Numbered from the stretch's first letter, positions 1-6,185 are shown. The stretch is 9,684 nucleotides of DNA from Treponema sp. UBA4328 (GCA_002394465.1 DGTU01000001.1:1-9684), one strand, 5' to 3'. Program-made: numbers and translations. The notes: generated by a model not told the origin, from the sequence alone.

Positions 1-433
1 TGGCGTCGATGTAAGCCTTCATTTCTTCGTGAGTCATTGTATCAACTGGTTTTCCAGGATCTTTGTCCGGATTTGAGGCAACGAAATCCTCAATCAATTT
101 ATCTGCACGGTGGCGGGCCTGACACTCCAGACAGTCAACCATCGGGTCTGAGAAGTGGTCAACATGACCAGAAGCCTTCCATGTAGTGTGGTGCTGGAAA
201 ATTGCTGAATCAAGACCTACGACATCGTCGTGAAGCTGGGTCATTTCCTTCCACCATGCGTTCTGAAGATTGCGCTTGAAATCTACACCCAAAGGACCGT
301 AATCCCATGCACCGGCCTGACCGCCGTAAATCTCTGAAGCCTGATATACAAAACCCCGTCGCTTACAAAGCGAAATGATTTTGTCCAGCGTACATGCGTG
401 CGGATCTGCCGCAACTTTTTCGTTTTTTGCCAT
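1..433 (-). CDS. glyS: Glycyl-tRNA synthetase, alpha2 (dimeric) class II type, N-terminal part
   Basis: Charges tRNA-Gly with glycine in the cytoplasm. The reverse strand reads 144 codons from ATG at 433 and leaves the window without a stop, so the C-terminal catalytic remainder and anticodon-binding domain are not visible. Recognition rests on the family N-terminus: SEIYGG (33-38) followed by AWDYGPLGVDFKRN (42-55), then SGHVDHFSDPMVDC (88-101) and RADKLIEDF (109-117), which are characteristic of the single-chain eukaryote/archaea/spirochaete-like GlyRS rather than the alpha2beta2 GlyQ/GlyS enzyme. The symbol follows common usage for the single-chain form (also called glyQS). An AAGGAG ribosome site (442-447) sits 8 nt before the ATG, supporting this start. 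It lies downstream of rpiA on the same strand and has its own promoter-like site. No T-box leader is seen in the roughly 54-nt untranslated region. Family assignment is secure; function of the missing part is assumed. Confidence 0.93.
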   Translation of the reverse strand, partial: MAKNEKVAADPHACTLDKIISLCKRRGFVYQASEIYGGQAGAWDYGPLGVDFKRNLQNAWWKEMTQLHDDVVGLDSAIFQHHTTWKASGHVDHFSDPMVDCLECQARHRADKLIEDFVASNPDKDPGKPVDTMTHEEMKAYIDA

Positions 434-493
434 TTTAAATTCTCCTTTCATCCACCCCTGGCGTGGAGCAGACGGATATAAAATAATGAGGAG

Positions 494-522
494 ATTTTAG
501 CAGATTTTGAGGTTTTTGTCAC
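494..522 (-). promoter_or_regulatory. Sigma-70-like promoter for the glycyl-tRNA synthetase gene
   Basis: On the reverse strand, GTGACA (522-517) and TAAAAT (499-494) are separated by exactly 17 nt. Transcription would begin near 487, giving a leader of about 54 nt before the ATG at 433. The site lies just downstream of the rpiA stop, so the synthetase can be transcribed independently, with possible read-through from rpiA because no terminator is apparent between them. Based on consensus match only. Confidence 0.55.
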
Positions 523-527
523 AGAAA

Positions 528-1247
528 TTATCTTCTGATTTCTACAGAGCCGTCTTCCCTGCTGAAGAAAACTACAGGATGAAGTTTTGTAAAGAATCCG
601 GTTTCGACTACTCCTGTGATGGAATTGACTGCATCTTCCATTTTGACCGGATCAACCGGCTTTTCCCACAGGCAGTCGAGTATCTGGTTTCCGCAGTCTG
701 TGATGACTGGTCCGCACTTGCGTACGCCTTCACGGAGCGTGCATTTTGCTCCGAGTTTTTCGAGGGCTGTCACGATGCCTGCACGTGCTTCGGGGATGAT
801 TTCAACCGGAAGTGGAAATTTTGTTCCGAGGTCTGAAACAATTTTTGAGCCGTCGGCAACAATTGCGTAACTGTCTGAATTATAGGCTACGATTTTTTCA
901 CGGAGAAGTGCTGCACCACCACCTTTAATGAGGTTGTTATGCGGATCGATTGCGTCGGCTCCGTCGATAGTCAGGTCGAGGTGACCTCCGATAATCCTGT
1001 CATTCATGCTGTAAACAGGAATATTCAGGTCCTGGCAGTAGTTTGCCGTCTGAAAACTCGTCGGGACTGCCTTGATATTCTTTAAAGTTCCGTCTGCGAT
1101 GCGTTCTGCGAGGCGTTTTACGGCCGGAAGTGCAGTTGAGCCTGTTCCGAGCCCGATTTTCATTCCGCTGAAAATCTTTTTTTCTTCAATAAGCGTGTCG
1201 ATTGCAGTTTTTGCAACTAAAATTTTCTGTTCGTTCTGACTGAGCAT
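528..1247 (-). CDS. rpiA: Ribose-5-phosphate isomerase A
   Basis: Interconverts ribose 5-phosphate and ribulose 5-phosphate in the non-oxidative pentose phosphate pathway (cytoplasm). The 239-aa product has the family landmarks: GLGTGSTA (32-39, phosphate-binding loop), DGADAID (95-101) and KGGGAALLREK (108-118). D95, D98, K108 and E117 keep exactly the spacing of the E. coli RpiA active-site residues D81, D84, K94 and E103. FPLPVEIIPEA (144-154) is also typical. Length is slightly above the usual 220 or so. The start is ATG at 1247 preceded by AAGGAAA about 6 nt upstream. It is divergent from the riboflavin operon. This is biochemically apt because ribulose 5-phosphate is the substrate of the RibB domain encoded there, although adjacency alone does not show co-regulation. 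All catalytic residues are intact. Confidence 0.96.
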   Translation of the reverse strand: MLSQNEQKILVAKTAIDTLIEEKKIFSGMKIGLGTGSTALPAVKRLAERIADGTLKNIKAVPTSFQTANYCQDLNIPVYSMNDRIIGGHLDLTIDGADAIDPHNNLIKGGGAALLREKIVAYNSDSYAIVADGSKIVSDLGTKFPLPVEIIPEARAGIVTALEKLGAKCTLREGVRKCGPVITDCGNQILDCLWEKPVDPVKMEDAVNSITGVVETGFFTKLHPVVFFSREDGSVEIRR

Positions 1248-1262
1248 TTTGTTTTCCTTCTG

Positions 1263-1274
1263 CCGGAAACTTTA
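1263..1274 (-). promoter_or_regulatory. Possible extended -10 promoter of rpiA
   Basis: On the reverse strand TGGTAAAGT gives a TGnTAnnnT extended -10 motif (TAAAGT at 1274-1269) about 20 nt before the rpiA ATG. Nothing at the expected -35 position resembles TTGACA, so this is a weak call. Transcription would start near 1262, leaving a leader of about 15 nt that still contains the ribosome site. Confidence 0.3.
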
Positions 1275-1317
1275 CCACAAATGCATGAAAACCGCTACAT
1301 CACGGAAAAATAAAAGA

Positions 1318-1346
1318 TTGACAGAATAAATAGTTTGATATAAAAC
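1318..1346 (+). promoter_or_regulatory. Promoter of the riboflavin operon
   Basis: A perfect TTGACA (1318-1323) is followed 17 nt later by TAAAAC (1341-1346); TATAAA (1339-1344) is an alternative -10 with a 15-nt spacer. Either choice puts the transcription start at about 1351-1354, essentially on the ribD ATG. The region between the -35 and the start contains the inverted repeat listed separately. It is the only good promoter I see in the divergent spacer on this strand. Confidence 0.65.
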
Positions 1347-1352
1347 TATTTA
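1327..1352 (+). promoter_or_regulatory. Perfect inverted repeat, candidate operator of the riboflavin operon
   Basis: The arms TAAATAGTTT (1327-1336) and AAACTATTTA (1343-1352) are exact reverse complements over 10 bp, separated by the 6 bases GATATA. The element covers most of the -35/-10 spacer, the -10 box and the predicted transcription start, the usual position for a repressor site. Because the transcript should start at or after its right end, it is unlikely to act as an RNA hairpin. The symmetry is seen directly; the regulatory role is inferred and no regulator gene is present in the window. Confidence 0.55.
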
Positions 1353-1353
1353 C

Positions 1354-2514
1354 ATGACAGAACGCCGTTTTATGGAACATGCCATATCCCTCGCATTAAA
1401 AGGTAGCGGACACACTAATCCGAATCCGCTTGTAGGTGCCGTAATTGTCCGTGACGGAAAAATCCTTGCGGAAGGCTGGCACCATGAATACGGTTCACTG
1501 CATGCAGAAAGGGATGCACTCGAGAGTGCGCGGAAAAACGGAATTGATGTACGCGGTGCTGAGATATATGTAACTCTTGAACCCTGCTGCCATTACGGAA
1601 AACAGCCTCCGTGTACTCAGGCGCTTATTGAAAGCGGAATCAGAAAGGTGATAATCGGAAGCCGTGATCCGAATCCCCTTGTAAACGGCAGGGGAAAAGA
1701 AATCCTTGAACAGGCCGGAATTGAAGTAGTTGAAGACTTTATGAAAGAAGAATGTGACGCAATAAATCCGGTTTTCTTTCATTATATAAAGGCAAAAAAT
1801 CCGTACGTCATCTTAAAATATGCGGTGACTGCCGACGGAATGACTGCGACTTCAGCAGGAAACAGCCGCTGGATTACCGGGGAAACTGCCCGCAAAAACG
1901 TACACCTGACGCGCTCAAGGGTAATGGCCGTTATGACTGGCATTAAGACTGTAAAGGCCGATGATCCGCTTCTTAACGTAAGGCTTGAAGATAAAACCCT
2001 GCGTCAGCCTGTCAGAGTTGTTCTTGATAAGAATCTTGAGATTTCCTGTGAATCAAAGCTTGTTCAGACTGCCTGTGAAAATGCACTTTATGTTTTTACA
2101 TCAGGACAGGCGCTCAGGGAAAAATCCGTTCATGCTGAGGAACTGAAAAAATACGGCGTAAGGATTTTTGAGGCAGGCCTCACGGATGAAAAACATCTTG
2201 ATCTTGAAGATGTTCTTTCAAAGCTTGGAAGTGAAGGAATTGATTCACTTCTCGTTGAAAGCGGCGGGGAACTGAATGCAGCGTTTCTGTTTAACGGAAA
2301 AGAAAAAAAATGCCTTGCAGATGAGATTCATGTCTATGTGGCTCCGAAGCTTGCCGGAAATGACGGAAAGAATATTTTTTCACCGGTGAGGGGCAGGGGA
2401 ATATCTGACCTTGATGAAAGCGTAATGCTTTCCAGACCTGATGTTGAAGTTTTCGGTGATGACGTTCTTTTAAAATATAAGGTTTCAGGAGGCAGACAGT
2501 GTTTACAGGAATAG
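1354..2514 (+). CDS. ribD: Bifunctional diaminohydroxyphosphoribosylaminopyrimidine deaminase / 5-amino-6-(5-phosphoribosylamino)uracil reductase
   Basis: Carries out the second and third steps of riboflavin synthesis: deamination of the pyrimidine formed by GTP cyclohydrolase II, then NADPH-dependent reduction of the ribosyl side chain. The N-terminal deaminase domain (about 1-145) has HAE (50-52) and PCCHYGKQPPC (77-87), so the zinc ligands are H50, C78 and C87 and the proton shuttle is E52. The usual threonine before PPC is Q84. The C-terminal reductase domain (about 148-380) shows YVILKYAVTADG (151-162), SRWITGE (171-177), DDPLLNVR (203-210) and VESGGELN (301-308). The 386-aa length is normal. 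The start matches family N-termini, yet no Shine-Dalgarno precedes it and the promoter lies immediately upstream, so the mRNA may be leaderless. M7 at 1372 also lacks a ribosome site. It is the first gene of a ribD-ribE-ribBA-ribH operon. Confidence 0.96.
   Translation: MTERRFMEHAISLALKGSGHTNPNPLVGAVIVRDGKILAEGWHHEYGSLHAERDALESARKNGIDVRGAEIYVTLEPCCHYGKQPPCTQALIESGIRKVIIGSRDPNPLVNGRGKEILEQAGIEVVEDFMKEECDAINPVFFHYIKAKNPYVILKYAVTADGMTATSAGNSRWITGETARKNVHLTRSRVMAVMTGIKTVKADDPLLNVRLEDKTLRQPVRVVLDKNLEISCESKLVQTACENALYVFTSGQALREKSVHAEELKKYGVRIFEAGLTDEKHLDLEDVLSKLGSEGIDSLLVESGGELNAAFLFNGKEKKCLADEIHVYVAPKLAGNDGKNIFSPVRGRGISDLDESVMLSRPDVEVFGDDVLLKYKVSGGRQCLQE
2487..2492 (+). promoter_or_regulatory. Strong Shine-Dalgarno inside ribD that fixes the GTG start of ribE
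   Basis: A perfect AGGAGG sits 6 nt before GTG at 2499. The protein then begins MFTGIVEE, the near-invariant riboflavin synthase N-terminus, so the non-ATG start is well supported. The site is embedded in ribD codons near its end. Confidence 0.85.
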
Positions 2515-3167
2515 TAGAAGAAACAGGAACAATTCTTTCATATTCAGTTTCCGGACAGTCGGTTGTCCTGAGAATAGGCTGTTCGTTTGCCGGTGAACTT
2601 GAGGACGGTGAAAGTGTTGCGGTAAACGGAATCTGCCTTACCGTGACGCAGAAGGACTCGGCTTCTTTTTCTGCGGATGTTACGCCTGAGACTTACAGAA
2701 GGACTTCACTTTCTGCCATTGAAAACGGTTCTGTTGTGAATCTTGAACGTGCAATGAAGGCTGACGGAAGGTTTGGAGGACATATTGTTTCAGGACATGT
2801 CGACGGAACGGGAAGGTTTGCTTCTGCAGAGCGGGCTGACAATGCCGTGAACATAAGGATAAGCGTACCGCAGAATCTCGGACGCTACATAATAGAAAAA
2901 GGTTCAGTCTGCGTTGACGGAATAAGCCTTACGGTTGCAAAGGTTGATTACGGTGCAGAAGAAACTGTTTTTGAAGCTGCCGTAATTCCTCACACCTGGA
3001 AAAATACTTCGCTGTGCAGGAAGAATCCGGGAGATGAATTTAACATTGAATGTGATATGGTCGGAAAATATATTGAACACTTTCTGACTTTTGATAAAAA
3101 AGCTGAAGATGTGAAGGACAGTGAAGCTCTCAGCCGGCTTATGACGGATTTTACGAGTTTTCACTGA
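2499..3167 (+). CDS. ribE: Riboflavin synthase, alpha chain
   Basis: Catalyses the last step of the pathway, dismutation of two 6,7-dimethyl-8-ribityllumazine molecules into riboflavin and the diaminouracil precursor; the family acts as a trimer. The 222-aa protein is a tandem duplication of the lumazine-binding fold. Repeat 1 begins MFTGIVEETG and has VNGICLTV (42-49), DVTPETYRRTSL (60-71) and NLERAMKADGRFGGHIVSGHVDGTG (81-105). Repeat 2 has VDGISLTVAKVD (139-150), AVIPHTWKNTSL (161-172) and NIECDMVGKYIEHFL (182-196). It starts with GTG and overlaps ribD by 16 bp. Together with the embedded AGGAGG, this points to coupled but independently initiated translation. The last 25 or so residues, after the second repeat, are a poorly conserved tail. 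The symbol varies by organism (ribE, ribC or ribB in older schemes). Confidence 0.96.
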   Translation: MFTGIVEETGTILSYSVSGQSVVLRIGCSFAGELEDGESVAVNGICLTVTQKDSASFSADVTPETYRRTSLSAIENGSVVNLERAMKADGRFGGHIVSGHVDGTGRFASAERADNAVNIRISVPQNLGRYIIEKGSVCVDGISLTVAKVDYGAEETVFEAAVIPHTWKNTSLCRKNPGDEFNIECDMVGKYIEHFLTFDKKAEDVKDSEALSRLMTDFTSFH

Positions 3168-3170
3168 AAA

Positions 3171-3191
3171 CCTCTGGAATTATATCCGGGG
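3171..3191 (+). other. Small intercistronic hairpin between ribE and ribBA
   Basis: CCTCTGGA (3171-3178) can pair with TCCGGGG (3185-3191) as a 7-bp stem with one bulged T and one G-U pair around a 6-nt loop. Six A residues and the AAGGAAG ribosome site of ribBA (3196-3202) follow. No U-tract follows, so it is not a terminator; it might be an mRNA-stability or processing element, or chance. Pairing was worked out by eye. Confidence 0.3.
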
Positions 3192-3207
3192 AAAAAAGGA
3201 AGTAATT

Positions 3208-4419
3208 ATGGAAAAAATACAATTTGATACAGTTGAAGAAGCCCTTGAAGAATTAAGAAAGGGAAAACTCATCATGGTAACGGATGATGAAGACCGTGAG
3301 AACGAAGGCGACTTTATCTGTGCCGCACGTTTTGCAACGGGAGAGAACATTAATTTCATGGCAAAATACGGAAAAGGACTGATCTGCATGCCGGTTTCCC
3401 TCGAAATCGCACACAGACTGGATTTTCCTCCAATGGTCGGCGAGAATACGGATAACCACGAAACTGCATTTACCGTAAGCATTGATCATGTAAATACTTC
3501 AACGGGAATCAGTGCGTTTGACCGGTCAGTTACGGCGCTTGCAGTTGCAGACCCTCAGACAAAACCTTCTGATTTCAGGCGTCCGGGGCATATGTTTCCG
3601 CTGACGGCACGTGAGGGCGGAGTTTTTGTACGCAACGGACACACTGAAGCAACGGTTGATTTGTGCCGTCTTGCAGGCCTTGAAGAAGCCGGTCTCTGCT
3701 GTGAAATTATGAGTGATGACGGAAACATGGCCCGCCTGCCGGAACTCTATAAGATGGCAAAAAAATGGGGATTAAAGCTGATTTCCATTGAACAGCTCAT
3801 AAAATACCGTAAGGCTCACGAAAAAATTGTTGAGCGGGTTGCACAGGCTAAGCTTCCTACACGTTACGGGGAATTTACGATTTACGGCTTTAAGGATTTA
3901 TCCAGCGGGGCCGAACATTCTGCACTTGTAATGGGTGATATTTCAAAGGATGATTCAGTTTTGTGCCGCGTTCACTCAGAATGCCTGACGGGAGATGCGT
4001 TCGGCTCCCTTAAATGTGACTGCGGGGAACAGTTTGACGAAGCAATGAAACGGATTGCGCAGAACGGAAGCGGCGTCCTGGTTTATCTCAGGCAGGAAGG
4101 CAGGGGAATCGGACTGCTGAACAAGATTAAGGCATATTCGCTTCAGGACAGCGGAATGGATACCGTTGACGCAAATATCGCACTCGGATTCCCGGAAGAT
4201 GCAAGGGACTATAACTGCGGAATTCAGATTCTTAAGGATCTGGGAATAAGCAGAATCCGGCTTATGACGAACAATCCGGATAAAATAAACAGGATAAACT
4301 GTGAGGCAGCGGGGCTTGAGATTACTGAGAGGGTTGAGCTTTCAGTTCCGCCACGCAAGGAAGACTTTAATTATTTAAAGACAAAAGCCGTAAAAATGGG
4401 GCACATGCTTAAAATTTAA
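3208..4419 (+). CDS. ribBA: Bifunctional 3,4-dihydroxy-2-butanone 4-phosphate synthase / GTP cyclohydrolase II
   Basis: Supplies both building blocks of riboflavin: the RibB domain converts ribulose 5-phosphate to 3,4-dihydroxy-2-butanone 4-phosphate plus formate, and the RibA domain opens GTP to the diaminopyrimidine. RibB (about 1-202) has TDDEDRENEGD (25-35) and NGHTEATVDL (143-152). E31 and H145 correspond to the metal-binding Glu and His of the family. RibA (about 207-403) has RVHSECLTGDAFGSLKCDCG (254-273), giving zinc cysteines C259, C270 and C272, then LRQEGRGIGL (294-303) and LMTNNPDK (352-359). Both active sites look complete and the 403-aa length is standard for the fusion. ATG at 3208 has AAGGAAG 5 nt upstream. 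It lies 40 bp after ribE. Its substrate ribulose 5-phosphate is the product of the neighbouring rpiA. Confidence 0.97.
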   Translation: MEKIQFDTVEEALEELRKGKLIMVTDDEDRENEGDFICAARFATGENINFMAKYGKGLICMPVSLEIAHRLDFPPMVGENTDNHETAFTVSIDHVNTSTGISAFDRSVTALAVADPQTKPSDFRRPGHMFPLTAREGGVFVRNGHTEATVDLCRLAGLEEAGLCCEIMSDDGNMARLPELYKMAKKWGLKLISIEQLIKYRKAHEKIVERVAQAKLPTRYGEFTIYGFKDLSSGAEHSALVMGDISKDDSVLCRVHSECLTGDAFGSLKCDCGEQFDEAMKRIAQNGSGVLVYLRQEGRGIGLLNKIKAYSLQDSGMDTVDANIALGFPEDARDYNCGIQILKDLGISRIRLMTNNPDKINRINCEAAGLEITERVELSVPPRKEDFNYLKTKAVKMGHMLKI

Positions 4420-4439
4420 TGATAAAGGATAAATTTTTC

Positions 4440-4445
4440 AGGAGG
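4440..4445 (+). promoter_or_regulatory. Shine-Dalgarno that decides the ribH start
   Basis: A perfect AGGAGG lies 6 nt before ATG at 4452. An in-frame ATG at 4419, overlapping the ribBA stop by one base, would add 11 lysine/arginine-rich residues but has no ribosome site. The 4452 start also gives the family-typical N-terminus MKIIEG. Confidence 0.85.
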
Positions 4446-4451
4446 AAAAAA

Positions 4452-4916
4452 ATGAAAATTATTGAAGGAAAAATGACAAATGCTTCCGGCATGAAAATTG
4501 CCATTGTAGCAGGAAGGTTCAACGAGTTTATCGTTTCAAAGCTGATTGAAGGTGCAAGGGATGCCCTTCTGCGCCATGATGTTCCTGAGGATAACATTGA
4601 CCTGTGCTGGGTTCCGGGTTCATTTGAGATTCCGGTGGCAGCAAAACATATGGCAGAAAGTAAAAAATACGATGCCGTAATCTGTCTCGGTGCAGTAATA
4701 CGCGGTTCAACAAGTCATTATGACTATGTCTGTGCTGAAGTATCAAAGGGCTGTGCTCAGGTAAGCCTTTCAACGGGACTTCCTGTAATGTTCGGAATCC
4801 TTACGACTGATACGATTCAGCAGGCAATCGAGCGTGCCGGAACAAAAGCCGGAAACAAGGGCTATGACTGTGCGCTCGGTGCAATTGAAATGGTAAACTG
4901 CCTTAAACAGATATAG
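4452..4916 (+). CDS. ribH: 6,7-dimethyl-8-ribityllumazine synthase
   Basis: Condenses 5-amino-6-ribitylaminouracil with dihydroxybutanone phosphate to form the lumazine used by riboflavin synthase; family members assemble as pentamers or 60-subunit capsids. The 154-aa protein closely follows B. subtilis RibH: MKIAIVAGRFNEFI (14-27), WVPGSFEIP (53-61), LGAVIRGSTSHYDYV (79-93) with the catalytic histidine at H89, and IERAGTKAGNKGYDCALGA near the C-terminus. Start chosen at 4452 because of the AGGAGG 6 nt upstream and N-terminal alignment; the ATG at 4419 is less likely. It is the last gene of the riboflavin operon, 32 bp after ribBA, and is followed by a structured, terminator-like region. The similarity to the Bacillus-type enzyme would suit a capsid-forming class, but this cannot be judged from sequence by eye. 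Confidence 0.97.
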   Translation: MKIIEGKMTNASGMKIAIVAGRFNEFIVSKLIEGARDALLRHDVPEDNIDLCWVPGSFEIPVAAKHMAESKKYDAVICLGAVIRGSTSHYDYVCAEVSKGCAQVSLSTGLPVMFGILTTDTIQQAIERAGTKAGNKGYDCALGAIEMVNCLKQI

Positions 4917-4920
4917 TTCC

Positions 4921-4985
4921 CCTGAGCGGTCTTCGCATTGCAGATTATAAAGATACTCTTTGTGATGCAGTGCGATTGCCGCAGG
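4921..4985 (+). other. Long imperfect hairpin downstream of ribH
   Basis: The core pairs CGCATTGCA (4934-4942) with TGCAGTGCG (4966-4974), continues after a 2-nt bulge with TTAT/GTGA, then AAAGA (4949-4953) with TCTTT (4957-4961) around the loop TAC. That makes about 18 bp including several G-U pairs. An outer helix is possible between CCTG..CGG (4921-4929) and CCGCAGG (4979-4985). It begins 4 nt after the ribH stop. It may protect the 3' end of the rib mRNA or form part of the terminator region. Structure inferred by eye. Confidence 0.5.
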
Positions 4986-5010
4986 CTGAGCGAATTTCTG
5001 CTTGTTTTTT
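4982..5010 (+). terminator. Probable intrinsic terminator of the riboflavin operon
   Basis: CAGGC (4982-4986) pairs with GCTTG (5000-5004), one T-T mismatch follows, then three more pairs close a CGAAT loop. Six T residues (5005-5010) follow directly. The stem is not very stable, but stem plus immediate U-tract at the end of the operon is the expected arrangement. Its left arm overlaps the outer helix of the longer upstream hairpin. Confidence 0.5.
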
Positions 5011-5036
5011 GGGAATTTTTTGTATAAGATTAAAAT
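5002..5036 (+). promoter_or_regulatory. Candidate promoter for the WD40-MATE-patatin gene set
   Basis: TTGTTT (5002-5007) lies 17 nt before TAAGAT (5025-5030). A second reading is TTGGGA (5009-5014) with TAAAAT (5031-5036) at 16 nt. Either fits transcription starting 15-25 nt before the ATG at 5058. The -35 would overlap the U-tract of the preceding terminator. Consensus match only. Confidence 0.4.
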
Positions 5037-5057
5037 AGTGGTGGGAAGAGAGATTTG

Positions 5058-6185
5058 ATGATTCGTTTCGGAAAGAAAATTCCTGTTCTTCTGGCCTTCC
5101 TCTTCTGCCTGTCTTCTGCATTTTCGCAGGGAATTGTTTCACCGGTTGTAAAAATTCCTTTTCCTGCGGGAACTCTCGGCTGGAGCAACGATGATTCAAA
5201 GTATGCGCTCGGAGAAGATAACGTAATTTTTGTCCGGGACAGTTCAACTTCCGAAGTAACACATATCCTTCCATTCAAGAATATAATCCGTCTTTCCTTT
5301 GCTGATGAGGCCGGAACGGACATGCTGCTTGCACTGGCTGCAAACGGTTCAGCTTCAATCTGGAACGTCAGGGAAAATACAAAGGATTTTCAGGGAATCA
5401 GCAGTGTTTCGATGCCGGATTATTCAATTTCGATTACAAGTACAAACAATCATATAGTTTCTGCGGCGCTCAGTAAAAACTCAAATCACATCGCCGCTGC
5501 ATTCGATGACGGAACTGTTGCGGTTTTCTTTAAGCTCAGGTATACGCAGAATCTTGTTTCAAGTTTTTTCCCGGGTCATACAAGTCCTGCATATTCCCTT
5601 GAATTCAGCCGGGATGACAGGTATGTCGTTTCTGCTTCGAAAGATAACCGCGTAATAGCATGGAATATGGCTACGGGAGAAATGACGGCAAATTTTCAGT
5701 TTTACGGTGACTCAGGAGCCGCTGCGCTTTTTGCAGACAGCCCGGATCACATCGTATGCTGTACGTCTCCTGATGAAGTTTCAGTCTGCAGCCTTGACGG
5801 AACCTCAATTCATACTTTTCAGACCGGAAGCCGCGTAAAGAACATTGAACTCAGCAGGGACTGCAAAACCCTTATAGTCCTTACGGAAGATAACCGCCTC
5901 CGCATATTCGACATGCAGACTTTCGAAAATGCAGGATACATTCCGGCATACAATCTGAGTCAGGTAACAAGTTTTGCCTTTAATTCAAACGGTTCGCAGG
6001 TTCTTGTCGGTCATGCTGACGGTTCCGTTTACAGGCTCAATGTTGATGAAGTATTTCTTTTCCCTGACCAGGAACCTCCTGAGATTCTTTCCCTTACTGA
6101 TACAGATGTCGTCCGTAAGGGCTTTTCACATTCTCCGAAGGGAATTAATACTCACTCCCTCAAACCTGTTGCACTCAACAAATAA
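5058..6185 (+). CDS. Secreted WD40-like beta-propeller protein
   Basis: Function unknown; the fold suggests a protein-interaction scaffold in the periplasm or outer envelope. Residues 1-23 form a signal peptide: basic MIRFGKK, hydrophobic IPVLLAFLFCLSS, and AFS followed by Q24 as a plausible signal peptidase I site. C17 lacks a proper lipobox because F16 precedes it, so a lipoprotein is unlikely. Seven WD-like units can be picked out by eye, at about 34-66, 70-108, 130-164, 173-209, 215-252, 257-291 and 300-332. The clearest is GHTSPAYSLEFSRDDRYVVS (173-192), ending DNRVIAWN. Seven units fit one closed propeller. The tail after 340 is proline-rich at first and looks unstructured. ATG at 5058 is preferred over the adjacent in-frame TTG at 5055 because it follows AGAGAG by 5 nt. 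It is 11 bp upstream of the MATE gene, suggesting co-transcription. Confidence 0.82.
   Translation: MIRFGKKIPVLLAFLFCLSSAFSQGIVSPVVKIPFPAGTLGWSNDDSKYALGEDNVIFVRDSSTSEVTHILPFKNIIRLSFADEAGTDMLLALAANGSASIWNVRENTKDFQGISSVSMPDYSISITSTNNHIVSAALSKNSNHIAAAFDDGTVAVFFKLRYTQNLVSSFFPGHTSPAYSLEFSRDDRYVVSASKDNRVIAWNMATGEMTANFQFYGDSGAAALFADSPDHIVCCTSPDEVSVCSLDGTSIHTFQTGSRVKNIELSRDCKTLIVLTEDNRLRIFDMQTFENAGYIPAYNLSQVTSFAFNSNGSQVLVGHADGSVYRLNVDEVFLFPDQEPPEILSLTDTDVVRKGFSHSPKGINTHSLKPVALNK

Noticed and set aside
455..469. GC-rich inverted bases in the glycyl-tRNA synthetase leader (CCAC/GTGG) as a riboswitch or T-box.
   Set aside because: Only four to six pairs with a tiny loop; no T-box conserved sequence and the leader is about 54 nt, too short.
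507..870. Two forward-strand open frames opposite rpiA (507-836 and 616-870).
   Set aside because: They lie entirely or mostly antisense to a well-supported rpiA, have no family resemblance and no convincing ribosome site; they reflect codon usage of the opposite strand.
4419..4451. Upstream in-frame ATG that would lengthen ribH by 11 residues.
   Set aside because: No Shine-Dalgarno before it, while a perfect AGGAGG precedes ATG 4452, and homologues begin at that position.
4945..5323. Reverse-strand open frames across the ribH-WD40 spacer and the WD40 signal peptide.
   Set aside because: Basic, low-complexity products with no recognisable family; they overlap the terminator region and a convincing forward gene.
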